The notes beneath the pieces were generated by a model that made no database searches, was not told the DNA's origin, and saw nothing but the letters and a program-made list of their open reading frames with translations. DNA of 10,765 nucleotides from an uncultured Amylibacter sp. Lineage in GTDB: Bacteria > Pseudomonadota > Alphaproteobacteria > Rhodobacterales > Rhodobacteraceae. The stretch's first letter is position 1. The number at the start of each line of letters is the position of its first letter. Both the position numbers and the translations under genes were made by a program. The DNA lies in the NCBI GenBank assembly GCA_938001995.1, contig CALLAV010000233.1, positions 1 through 10,765 on the forward strand. The letters are read 5' to 3'. Of the stretch, positions 5,502 through 10,765 are shown piece by piece.

Positions 5502-6809
5502 TTAATCCTCTGGTGTCAGGTCAAAGTTCTCAGTCGGGTAGTATTTGTGCAGACGCACATCCGCCGCCCGCGCGTGTCCTTCCATGCCCTCTAGGCGTGA
5601 AATCCGCGCCGTGGCTTCTGCCACGCGTTTCGATCCATCGCGCGTGGAACGCTGCCATGTCACAACTTTCATGTACTTATGCACAGACAACCCACCCGTA
5701 TAGCGCGCAGACCCTGATGTTGGCAGAACGTGGTTCGTCCCAGACGCTTTGTCGCCGTAAGACACCGTGGTTTCTTCACCAAGGAACAACGAGCCGTAAC
5801 ACTGCAAGTTGTCCAACCACCAATCCAAGTCAGCCGCCTGCACGGTCAGGTGTTCAGGCGCGTAGTCATCCGAACATTCCGCCATTTCCACGCGATCCGC
5901 ACAGACGATCACCTCGGCGTAGTCACGCCAAGCCGCACGTGCGTTGTCACGGTTCAGCTCTGGCAATTCCTCGATCAGTTCTGGCACACGGACCATCACT
6001 TTTTCCGCCAGCTCGGTGCTGTCTGTTACCAGCCAAACGGGTGAGTTATAGCCATGCTCAGCTTGCGATACCAAATCTACGGCCACAATCTCTGCATCCG
6101 CATCACTGTCCGCAAGGATCAAACTGTCCGTCGGACCTGCAATCATATCTATGCCCACACGGCCAAACAAAATACGTTTCGCTTCGGCCACAAACTGGTT
6201 TCCCGGCCCTACAATGATATCCGCCTCTGGCAGATCGAACAGACCGAATGTCATGGCCGCAACGCCCTGAACACCGCCCATAGACAAGATCTTATCTGCG
6301 CCACACAGGTTCGCCGCATAAATAATTGCAGGGGCCACGCCGTCCGCGCCTTGGGGTGGTGAACAAGCCGTGATGTGAGACACGCCCGCAACCTTGGCCG
6401 TTGTCACAGTCATCATCGCAGATGCGATGTGGGAATACCGACCACCTGGCACATAACAGCCAGCAGCACGCACAGGGATCGTTTTCTGACCCTCGATCAA
6501 ACCCGGTCGCACTTCCATTTGGAAATCCTGCATGGATGCTTTTTGCGCTTCGGCAAAATGTTTGATGTTCTCATGTGCAAAGGCAATATCGTCCTTCAGC
6601 TTTTGCGGAACCTTTGCTGCAGCCGCTTCGATCTCTGCTTTGGACAAGATCAGAGCACCATCGTAATTGTCGAACTTCTCTGCGTACTTTTTCGCTGCTG
6701 CTTCGCCACCTTCTTCAATCTCGTTCAGAATGCCGCGCACCGTGTCATGCACAGACGCGCTGTCTGTTTTCGAAGTCTTAGGTGCTTTTTTAAGGTAAGT
6801 GCGTGCCAT
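5502..6809 (-). CDS. HisD-family NAD-dependent dehydrogenase (histidinol dehydrogenase paralogue, HpsN-like)
   Basis: A 435-aa cytoplasmic enzyme of the histidinol dehydrogenase family, which oxidises an alcohol to a carboxylate in two NAD+-dependent steps. All residues that bind zinc or catalyse in E. coli HisD have counterparts: Q249 and H252 (SQAEHG), E319-H320 (APEHL), D353, H360 (GTNHVLPT), E407 and H412 (EGMEGHARAA). The HisD signature is altered: the usual G-P-[ST]-E is G-P-T227-D228. Known relatives with this type of sequence include HpsN, which oxidises (R)-2,3-dihydroxypropane-1-sulfonate to (R)-sulfolactate, in clusters with TRAP or MFS uptake genes and further alcohol dehydrogenases. 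No his genes are nearby and an MDR dehydrogenase follows after 4 nt, which favours a catabolic paralogue. The start ATG at 6809 has only a weak GAAAGAG upstream. A true histidine-biosynthesis HisD is less likely but not excluded. Confidence 0.88.
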   Translation of the reverse strand: MARTYLKKAPKTSKTDSASVHDTVRGILNEIEEGGEAAAKKYAEKFDNYDGALILSKAEIEAAAAKVPQKLKDDIAFAHENIKHFAEAQKASMQDFQMEVRPGLIEGQKTIPVRAAGCYVPGGRYSHIASAMMTVTTAKVAGVSHITACSPPQGADGVAPAIIYAANLCGADKILSMGGVQGVAAMTFGLFDLPEADIIVGPGNQFVAEAKRILFGRVGIDMIAGPTDSLILADSDADAEIVAVDLVSQAEHGYNSPVWLVTDSTELAEKVMVRVPELIEELPELNRDNARAAWRDYAEVIVCADRVEMAECSDDYAPEHLTVQAADLDWWLDNLQCYGSLFLGEETTVSYGDKASGTNHVLPTSGSARYTGGLSVHKYMKVVTWQRSTRDGSKRVAEATARISRLEGMEGHARAADVRLHKYYPTENFDLTPED

Positions 6810-6886
6810 TGGCGGACTCTTTCAGAAATGTATGATCTGAAGCGTCATGACCCATCGGGCGGTGTTGACACAAGCGGCAGGGCAAA

Positions 6887-6905
6887 GTTACGGAGAATCC
6901 GAAAC
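6887..6905. promoter_or_regulatory. Imperfect 19-bp palindrome upstream of the HisD-like operon
   Basis: GTTACGGAGAATCCGAAAC has 7 of 8 arm positions paired (mismatch A6890/A6902) around a 3-nt centre. It lies 17 nt past the stop of the exported-protein gene and about 78 nt before the HisD-like start, in the only spacer (6810-6921) that could hold that operon's promoter. It could be an operator or a weak transcript-end hairpin for the upstream gene. It does not resemble the palindrome at 3656-3698. No convincing -35/-10 pair was found in this spacer on the minus strand. Confidence 0.3.
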
Positions 6906-6921
6906 TGCGTTTTGGAAGAGT

Positions 6922-7590
6922 TCACTTCGCACACGCGTTTTGGGCATATGCGTGCAAGTCCGCAAGCAACCCATCTAAGACATCGTCTTGAAACAGAAAC
7001 CCCAGCGGTTCCATTGGAAATCCAGAAAGTTCGAACCGCGCGTCCTGTTCCAATCCAACGACTGCATGACCATAATTGCGCTGAATTAAATGACCAAATT
7101 CACCACCCAATTGCTGGTCACGTAACTCCCGTGAAAGCGTAGAATGAATGCGGTCCTCTTTTGCTTGGGCTGAGTCTGGATCCCACCACCAATCCCACGC
7201 GGTACTCTCTTCTGGGCGGGACAGGATCGCTTCATGCGCTTCTTCAAATCGCGCCACGTCCTTTGCATGTTTGGCTACTGCCGCAGGTTTCATACGGTAG
7301 ATTACCTGCACATTCTTCCAGCGTTTCACGCCGTCCGTCATAGTCTGGGCAATTAATTCAATGTTTTCCGGATCAGTGTCCAAATCATCAAGGTGCCATA
7401 CTTCTTTGGACGTAATCGTTGGCTTTAGTGCGCTGACCTGCACGAATGTCATTTGGCAACCGTCAAGGCCTATCTCGAACACCTCATTCGGCCAAATGGT
7501 GTTCAGCCCGGCAACAATGCGGCTTGGTAAATCATCACCCCGCGCCAACGTCGGCATCAATAGCAGCGTGATCAGGAAGGCGCGAAGCAC
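6922..7590 (-). CDS. Unrecognised exported (periplasmic) protein, 222 aa
   Basis: I do not recognise a family. The frame stays open back to 7668, but the best start is GTG at 7590: it comes 2 nt after the dacB stop, has GGAAG 6 nt upstream, and gives a compact Sec signal peptide (M-L-R-A-F-L-I-T-L-L-L-M-P-T-L-A, cleavage near R-G-D-D). The longer form would overlap dacB by 76 nt and bury the signal peptide behind 26 residues. The mature part is about 200 aa, acidic and soluble, with two cysteines (one early in D-G-C-Q, one near the C-terminus in N-A-C-A-K) that could form a disulfide. It has a tryptophan-rich acidic stretch (TAWDWWWDPD) after a helical charged region, and no transmembrane segment beyond the signal. 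Tight coupling with dacB suggests an envelope role, but no function can be assigned. Confidence 0.78.
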   Translation of the reverse strand: MLRAFLITLLLMPTLARGDDLPSRIVAGLNTIWPNEVFEIGLDGCQMTFVQVSALKPTITSKEVWHLDDLDTDPENIELIAQTMTDGVKRWKNVQVIYRMKPAAVAKHAKDVARFEEAHEAILSRPEESTAWDWWWDPDSAQAKEDRIHSTLSRELRDQQLGGEFGHLIQRNYGHAVVGLEQDARFELSGFPMEPLGFLFQDDVLDGLLADLHAYAQNACAK

Positions 7591-7592
7591 GC

Positions 7593-9104
7593 TTAACTTC
7601 CGACTCCGTATTCCAACGCCCAGCGCCGCAGTAACTTTTGCTGCATCGCTTTTGATCGTTTGCGCCATGTGGCGCTGCCTGCAGGGCGTTCACGGTCTGC
7701 TTTCTTGATCTTCGCGCGTTTGCCCATATCAGCGGTGAAAATCGCAAAGGTCAGCTTTTGCCCGTTCGGCGTATCAATGTACCCAGCCAACGCACTGGCG
7801 AAATTCAACGTGCCCGTTTTTGCGAGCACCGTCACACCTTCAATTGGCGCATTCCGGCCCTTGGAATTCACCAGCTTGATCTCTTTTAGCGCGGGGCGCA
7901 GTGGCCCGTTCCAGCCAGACCGCGCCAAGATTTTCAGCATCTGGCTCGCACTCACGCGGCTGGCATCGCCCAAACCCGAGTGATCCACAAACTTCACCCC
8001 GTTCACACCGTAAGCCTGTTTGACCCAAGACGTCATTTCACGGGCCGAGCCTGCCAATGTCGTTGCAGAAGCCCCCCGCTGGCGCGTTGCGGTCAGACCT
8101 GTCACTTCGGCAGTCAAATTCGTTGAATATTTCAGCATCGCTTGCGTCTGCTTGAACAGGCTGCCGCTGGTTTCTTGCGCCACGACTGTTCCGTTGGGCA
8201 GGGAGTTCGTTGCTTTGGCGCTTGGCAGTTTCACACCCTGCTGTGCGGCCACAGATCGGAACACTTCGCCCACATAGTTGTCGATGTTGCGCACGGGCAA
8301 CCAGCGGCCACCCCCTTTGCCCAGCGCACCGCGCATGACGGTCCATTGTTCGCTGTCGCCACCTTTGTAGGTGAACAACGGGGCCTGTCGGTTCACAATC
8401 TGCATCTTTACCCCACGCACCGTCGGGCGCTGCGTATTCGTGCGCGCATCCATGGTCGTGGCGTAGCCGTTGCCTGTCCGCTTCCATTCGAAATACACGC
8501 GGTTAAAGTTCAAATTCAGCCCAGACATAGACGGGTTGTAGCCCACGTGATCAGGCTGTGATTTGTCGATCTGGCGTTGATAGGGCAGCGCTCCGCTGTA
8601 AATCCGCAGACGGCCTGTAATGCCTTTGATCCCCCGTTGCGCAACACCGCGCGCAAGGTTCGCCAGCCCATCCGTGTCAAGATGCGGATCGCCGCCACCC
8701 GCAACAACCAAATCCCCTTGGACGATCCCGTTCGAAACAGGGCCCGTTGCAATCACACGTGTAGAATACCGAAAATCGCTGCCCAAATGTTGCATGCTAT
8801 AAAGCGCGGTGACGGCCTTTGTCACACTGGCAGGGGGAAGCGACGCGTTGGGCGTTTCCGCCTCCAGCACACGGCCTGATGCGTCGGCAACAACAATGCT
8901 CACGGTACCAGACAATCCTGCCTCTGCCACAATCTGTTGCAAACCCTTTTGTGTGTGTTCCGCCTTAACTTTTGCAGCACCGCGTAAGGGGCGTTTTTTT
9001 GGTCGTAGCGAGGTTTCAGGTGCTTCGGCACAGGCAGGGATAGCTGTTGTCGCCAACAGGCCCGCAACAATGAAACGCCGTGTAAACAAGGGTTTGGTAT
9101 TCAT
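7593..9104 (-). CDS. dacB: D-alanyl-D-alanine carboxypeptidase/endopeptidase, PBP4 type (peptidase S13)
   Basis: A periplasmic low-molecular-weight penicillin-binding protein that trims the terminal D-Ala of peptidoglycan stem peptides and cleaves DD-crosslinks. Counting from ATG 9104 (503 aa), the three active-site motifs are S93-V-T-K96 (nucleophile Ser and Lys), S327-T-N329, and K429-T-G431 (LAKTGTLNF). D-H-S-G-L at 374-378 is also typical of S13 enzymes, and the large insert between the first two motifs fits PBP4. The N-terminus is a signal peptide with a twin-arginine look (T8-R9-R10-F-I-V-A-G) and an A-C-A cleavage site before E27; Sec or Tat export cannot be decided here. In-frame TTG (9119) and GTG (9107) starts lie just upstream; ATG is preferred because GAGTGA sits 7 nt upstream. 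The extreme C-terminus is basic. The gene lies between nadD and an exported protein of unknown function. Confidence 0.93.
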   Translation of the reverse strand: MNTKPLFTRRFIVAGLLATTAIPACAEAPETSLRPKKRPLRGAAKVKAEHTQKGLQQIVAEAGLSGTVSIVVADASGRVLEAETPNASLPPASVTKAVTALYSMQHLGSDFRYSTRVIATGPVSNGIVQGDLVVAGGGDPHLDTDGLANLARGVAQRGIKGITGRLRIYSGALPYQRQIDKSQPDHVGYNPSMSGLNLNFNRVYFEWKRTGNGYATTMDARTNTQRPTVRGVKMQIVNRQAPLFTYKGGDSEQWTVMRGALGKGGGRWLPVRNIDNYVGEVFRSVAAQQGVKLPSAKATNSLPNGTVVAQETSGSLFKQTQAMLKYSTNLTAEVTGLTATRQRGASATTLAGSAREMTSWVKQAYGVNGVKFVDHSGLGDASRVSASQMLKILARSGWNGPLRPALKEIKLVNSKGRNAPIEGVTVLAKTGTLNFASALAGYIDTPNGQKLTFAIFTADMGKRAKIKKADRERPAGSATWRKRSKAMQQKLLRRWALEYGVGS

Positions 9105-9136
9105 CACACAATCACTCAATCCATAAATTCTTTTGC

Positions 9137-9165
9137 AAAGTAGCAGCCCCGAATCTAAAGTTCAA
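9137..9165 (-). promoter_or_regulatory. Candidate sigma-70 promoter for dacB
   Basis: On the minus strand TTGAAC (complement of 9160-9165) and TACTTT (complement of 9137-9142) are separated by exactly 17 nt. A start point about 7 nt further would leave a leader of roughly 25 nt before the dacB ATG at 9104. The -35 matches consensus at four positions, the -10 at three. Weak evidence, but placement and spacing are right and it fills the only spacer (9105-9204) in front of dacB. Confidence 0.35.
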
Positions 9166-9180
9166 AGCCACATTTGAGGT

Positions 9181-9203
9181 CTTGCGATCACAATTTCCGC
9201 AAG
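9181..9203 (-). terminator. Small stem-loop directly after nadD, possible weak terminator
   Basis: CTTGCG (9181-9186) and CGCAAG (9198-9203) form a 6-bp stem with an 11-nt loop, starting 1 nt after the nadD stop codon. No U run follows on the minus strand (it continues ACCTCAAATG), so as an intrinsic terminator it is weak. It may instead mark the 3' end of the nadD message. Confidence 0.3.
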
Positions 9204-9204
9204 C

Positions 9205-9810
9205 CTAGTCTTTGACCCAGTCGCCTTGCGCCCTGATCTCGGTGCTCGACAGATCCACCATGGGTCCGTTCAACATGCACCACGCGGGCGCCTCGCGAAA
9301 CGGCAGTGCCTCAGCCCGTCGCGCCTGCACGCGGTGCTGCGCATAGCGCCGCGCCGCCCGTGATCCCCCCGCCGCCAACTGTTCACCGGGCCGCGCCATC
9401 ACGCCAATCGGAACCGTCTCCATGATCCAATCCCAGTCTTTCCATCGGTGAAAATCCGCCAAACTGTCGGATCCCATCAACCACACAAACCGCACGCCTT
9501 TGTAACGCGGCAGCAAAGCCTGCAACGTTGCCGCCGTATACCGCGTACCAAGCCGCGTTTCGATATCCGTTACCAGAATGCGGGGATCATCCACTAGATC
9601 GAGGCAAGCCTGCACCCGCCGCCCAATCTCCGCCGGTCCGCGCTTTTTCAACGGATTTCCGGGCGTCACCATCCACCACACTCGATCCAACTGAAATCGT
9701 TTCAACGCCTGCTTGGTAATATGCAAATGCCCCGCATGGGGCGGATCAAACGATCCGCCAAGCAGGCCAATACGCTGACCAGTGGTGGCAAAGGGAAAAG
9801 GTGCTGTCAT
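9205..9810 (-). CDS. nadD: Nicotinate-nucleotide adenylyltransferase
   Basis: A 201-aa cytoplasmic enzyme that transfers AMP from ATP to nicotinate mononucleotide, giving deamido-NAD in NAD biosynthesis. The nucleotidyltransferase motif G-G-S-F-D-P-P-H-A-G-H is at 18-28, with the catalytic H25-x-G-H28. The C-terminal S188-S-T-E-I-R193 is the family's second phosphate-binding motif, and the LMGSDSLADFHRW segment matches the family core (GxDxLxxFxxW). Length is usual for NadD. ATG at 9810 is the only plausible start: an in-frame TAA lies 9 nt upstream and no other start codon precedes the glycine-rich motif. No Shine-Dalgarno sequence is visible, but a -10-like TTAAAA sits 7 nt before the ATG, suggesting a leaderless message. 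It lies 101 nt before dacB on the same strand. Confidence 0.96.
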   Translation of the reverse strand: MTAPFPFATTGQRIGLLGGSFDPPHAGHLHITKQALKRFQLDRVWWMVTPGNPLKKRGPAEIGRRVQACLDLVDDPRILVTDIETRLGTRYTAATLQALLPRYKGVRFVWLMGSDSLADFHRWKDWDWIMETVPIGVMARPGEQLAAGGSRAARRYAQHRVQARRAEALPFREAPAWCMLNGPMVDLSSTEIRAQGDWVKD

Positions 9811-9817
9811 GGGCGGT

Positions 9818-9845
9818 TTTTAACAGTCGTGCCGTTTGGGCGCAA
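9818..9845 (-). promoter_or_regulatory. Candidate promoter giving a leaderless nadD transcript
   Basis: On the minus strand TTGCGC (complement of 9840-9845) and TTAAAA (complement of 9818-9823) are separated by 16 nt. The -10 box ends 7 nt before the nadD ATG (9810), so transcription would start at or next to the start codon. This fits the absence of a Shine-Dalgarno sequence and the in-frame stop just upstream. The boxes match consensus only in part. Confidence 0.4.
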
Positions 9846-9924
9846 AGGGAAAGCGGAAACACGTAAAGTGCAAGGTTTCGTCTTAATGAGCGGCATTCAA
9901 ATCAATCTGAAAAGATTACTAAAT

Positions 9925-9966
9925 CCTTAACGTCGACACGTCCAAATAGACGTATCGACATTAAGG
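9925..9966 (-). terminator. 18-bp hairpin at the 3' end of the acyl-CoA carboxylase transcript
   Basis: The arms are 9925-9942 and 9949-9966 with a 6-nt loop. In the minus-strand RNA all 18 positions pair, two of them as U-G wobbles; in the plus-strand RNA those two would be C-A mismatches. The hairpin starts about 20 nt after the stop of the carboxyltransferase gene. The sequence that follows is U-rich but broken (AUUUAGUAAUCUUUUC), so it is either an imperfect intrinsic terminator or an RNA 3'-end stabiliser. Confidence 0.55.
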
Positions 9967-9975
9967 TATTGTTAA
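9961..9975. promoter_or_regulatory. CtrA-like motif (TTAA-N7-TTAA)
   Basis: TTAAGGTATTGTTAA has the exact spacing of the alphaproteobacterial CtrA full site (TTAA, 7 nt, TTAA). It overlaps the right arm of the 18-bp hairpin and lies about 150 nt upstream of nadD. The region is locally AT-rich, so a chance match is quite possible, and no promoter sits at the usual distance. Confidence 0.2.
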
Positions 9976-9986
9976 GAATAGGGGGA

Positions 9987-10765
9987 TCACCAAGCGTCAG
10001 GATACCGCCCACTCGGCGCACCTTCACCCGCGCTCGCCAAGGCCCGATCAATCACATTGGCTGTATCCGCTGGATCAATCACCGCGTCGAACTCCAACTG
10101 GCTCGCCGCATTCAGCGCCTTGCCTTTTTCATAAAGCGTATCAACCAGCCGCTGATACTCCGCCGCCCGATCGCCCTCATCTTCAATCGCAGCCAAATGG
10201 TCCCGATACCCCAGCTTCACAGCACCTTCCAAGCCCATCGCACCAACCTCTCCTGTCGGCCACGCACAGCACAAATGCGGCCGATCAAACCCGCCCCCCG
10301 CCATCGCCATCGCGCCCAGCCCATATCCTTTGCGCAAAATCACCGTCACCAGCGGCTGCCCAAAGTGCGCCCCCGCCAAAAACAACCGCGAGATATGCGC
10401 TACCTGCCCCGTGACCTCGACCTCTGGCCCCACCATGAAACCGGGCGTGTCGCACAGCGTCACCACGGGAAGCGCCCAAGCATCGCACAGCTGCAAGAAC
10501 CGCGCGCCCTTGTCCCCCGCCTCCGCATCAATCGCGCCGCCCAGATGCAACGGATTGTTCGCCAACACACCAACGGCCCGCCCGTTTATCCGCGCAAACC
10601 CAGTGATCATGCCAGCGCCAAACCCGCGTCGCATTTCCAGCCAAGATCCATCGTCCACAATCTGCGGAATCGCCCCGCGCATATCATAGGCTTTGGTCCG
10701 ATCCGCAGGCACCACATCGCGTAACGCTTCAACGCGCCCACCTTGTTGATCAGCATCCGCATTCA
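9987..10765 (-). CDS. Biotin-dependent acyl-CoA carboxylase, carboxyltransferase domain (C-terminal part; 5' end outside window)
   Basis: The last 259 codons of a carboxyltransferase of the acetyl-/propionyl-CoA carboxylase family, which moves CO2 from biotin to an acyl-CoA. The frame stays open to the right edge, with no stop and no clear start (the visible beginning reads N-A-D-A-D-Q-Q-G-G-R), so the gene continues upstream. Family features include VVPADRTKAYDMRGAIPQIVD, GFARINGRAVGVLANNP, the CDTPGF oxyanion segment followed by GPEVE, and AWPTGEVGAMGLEGAVKLG, which align with the C-terminal half of PccB-type subunits. It may be a separate beta subunit or the C-terminal domain of a long carboxylase fusion; the window cannot decide. 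Its stop is followed by the 18-bp hairpin, which separates it from nadD. Its codon use is visibly GC-richer than that of the TRAP gene. Confidence 0.9.
   Translation of the reverse strand, partial: NADADQQGGRVEALRDVVPADRTKAYDMRGAIPQIVDDGSWLEMRRGFGAGMITGFARINGRAVGVLANNPLHLGGAIDAEAGDKGARFLQLCDAWALPVVTLCDTPGFMVGPEVEVTGQVAHISRLFLAGAHFGQPLVTVILRKGYGLGAMAMAGGGFDRPHLCCAWPTGEVGAMGLEGAVKLGYRDHLAAIEDEGDRAAEYQRLVDTLYEKGKALNAASQLEFDAVIDPADTANVIDRALASAGEGAPSGRYPDAW

Noticed and set aside
5502..6809. Plain histidine-biosynthesis HisD
   Set aside because: No his genes are nearby, the signature is changed (G-P-T-D), and the gene is tightly linked to an alcohol dehydrogenase next to a TRAP/GMC/IclR locus. 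Kept as the minority alternative only.
6865..6870. Perfect TTGACA -35 box on the plus strand
   Set aside because: There is no -10 box at 16-18 nt and no plus-strand gene downstream.
5321..7142. Two long plus-strand open frames opposite the HisD-like operon and the gene before it
   Set aside because: His/Arg/Pro/Ser-rich shadows without ribosome binding sites or domains; they lie across genes with clear active sites.
7591..7668. Longer start of the exported protein inside the dacB gene
   Set aside because: It would overlap dacB by 76 nt and place 26 basic/polar residues before the signal peptide. The GTG at 7590 gives a normal signal sequence and has a plausible ribosome binding site.
9969..10724. 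Plus-strand open frame opposite the carboxyltransferase gene
   Set aside because: Arg/His/Pro-rich antisense shadow; the minus strand carries a conserved carboxyltransferase domain.
1..10765. Mobile elements, CRISPR, defence or prophage genes
   Set aside because: No transposase, integrase, terminal repeats, regular repeat-spacer pattern or phage-like protein was seen; every CDS but one falls in a known metabolic, transport, regulatory or envelope family.

Overview
The window looks like a piece of a marine alphaproteobacterial chromosome, most likely from the Rhodobacteraceae (roseobacter group). The reasons are a TRAP transporter next to a HisD-like dehydrogenase, a zinc alcohol dehydrogenase, a GMC oxidoreductase and an IclR regulator, the general protein flavour, and moderate-to-high GC. 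I cannot name a genus. There are nine CDS that are complete or nearly so, plus one gene seen only as its first six codons. I see no tRNA, rRNA, CRISPR array, insertion sequence or phage gene, and no gene-free stretch longer than about 180 bases.

Left part (1-6809) is a catabolic and transport locus with one regulator. On the minus strand a HisD-family dehydrogenase (6809 to 5502) is followed after 4 nt by a zinc-type MDR alcohol dehydrogenase (5497 to 4499). An IclR-family regulator (3741-4502, plus strand) lies tail-to-tail with that pair and head-to-head with a second minus-strand operon: GMC oxidoreductase (3644 to 2046), TerC-family membrane protein (2049 to 1378, ATGA overlap), TRAP solute-binding protein (1245 to 139) and then a gene starting at 17 that is probably the TRAP small permease. 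The 96-bp divergent spacer holds a 43-bp palindrome with perfect 13-bp arms that abuts the GMC ribosome binding site, a strong operator candidate. The HisD-like enzyme keeps the zinc and catalytic residues of histidinol dehydrogenase, but it has a changed signature and sits with transport and alcohol-oxidation genes. My best reading is an HpsN-like enzyme of sulfonate-diol (2,3-dihydroxypropane-1-sulfonate, DHPS) oxidation or a close relative: substrate comes in by TRAP transport, and its alcohol groups are oxidised by MDR, GMC and HisD-like enzymes. No desulfonating enzyme is in the window, so the substrate remains inferred.

Right part (6810-10765) is housekeeping, all on the minus strand: acyl-CoA carboxylase carboxyltransferase (3' portion, running off the right edge), nadD, a DacB/PBP4-type D-Ala-D-Ala carboxypeptidase, and an unrecognised exported protein 2 nt behind dacB. 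A perfect 18-bp RNA hairpin that pairs fully only in the minus-strand transcript follows the carboxylase gene.

RNA-level structure is plentiful: a terminator plus a nested stem-loop between the TRAP binding protein and its permease, two hairpins in the terC-dctP spacer, and a possible leaderless nadD promoter. No single element proves a new system. The best candidates for a second look are the catabolic locus with its unusual enzyme set, its palindromic operator, and the attenuator-like RNA between the transporter genes.
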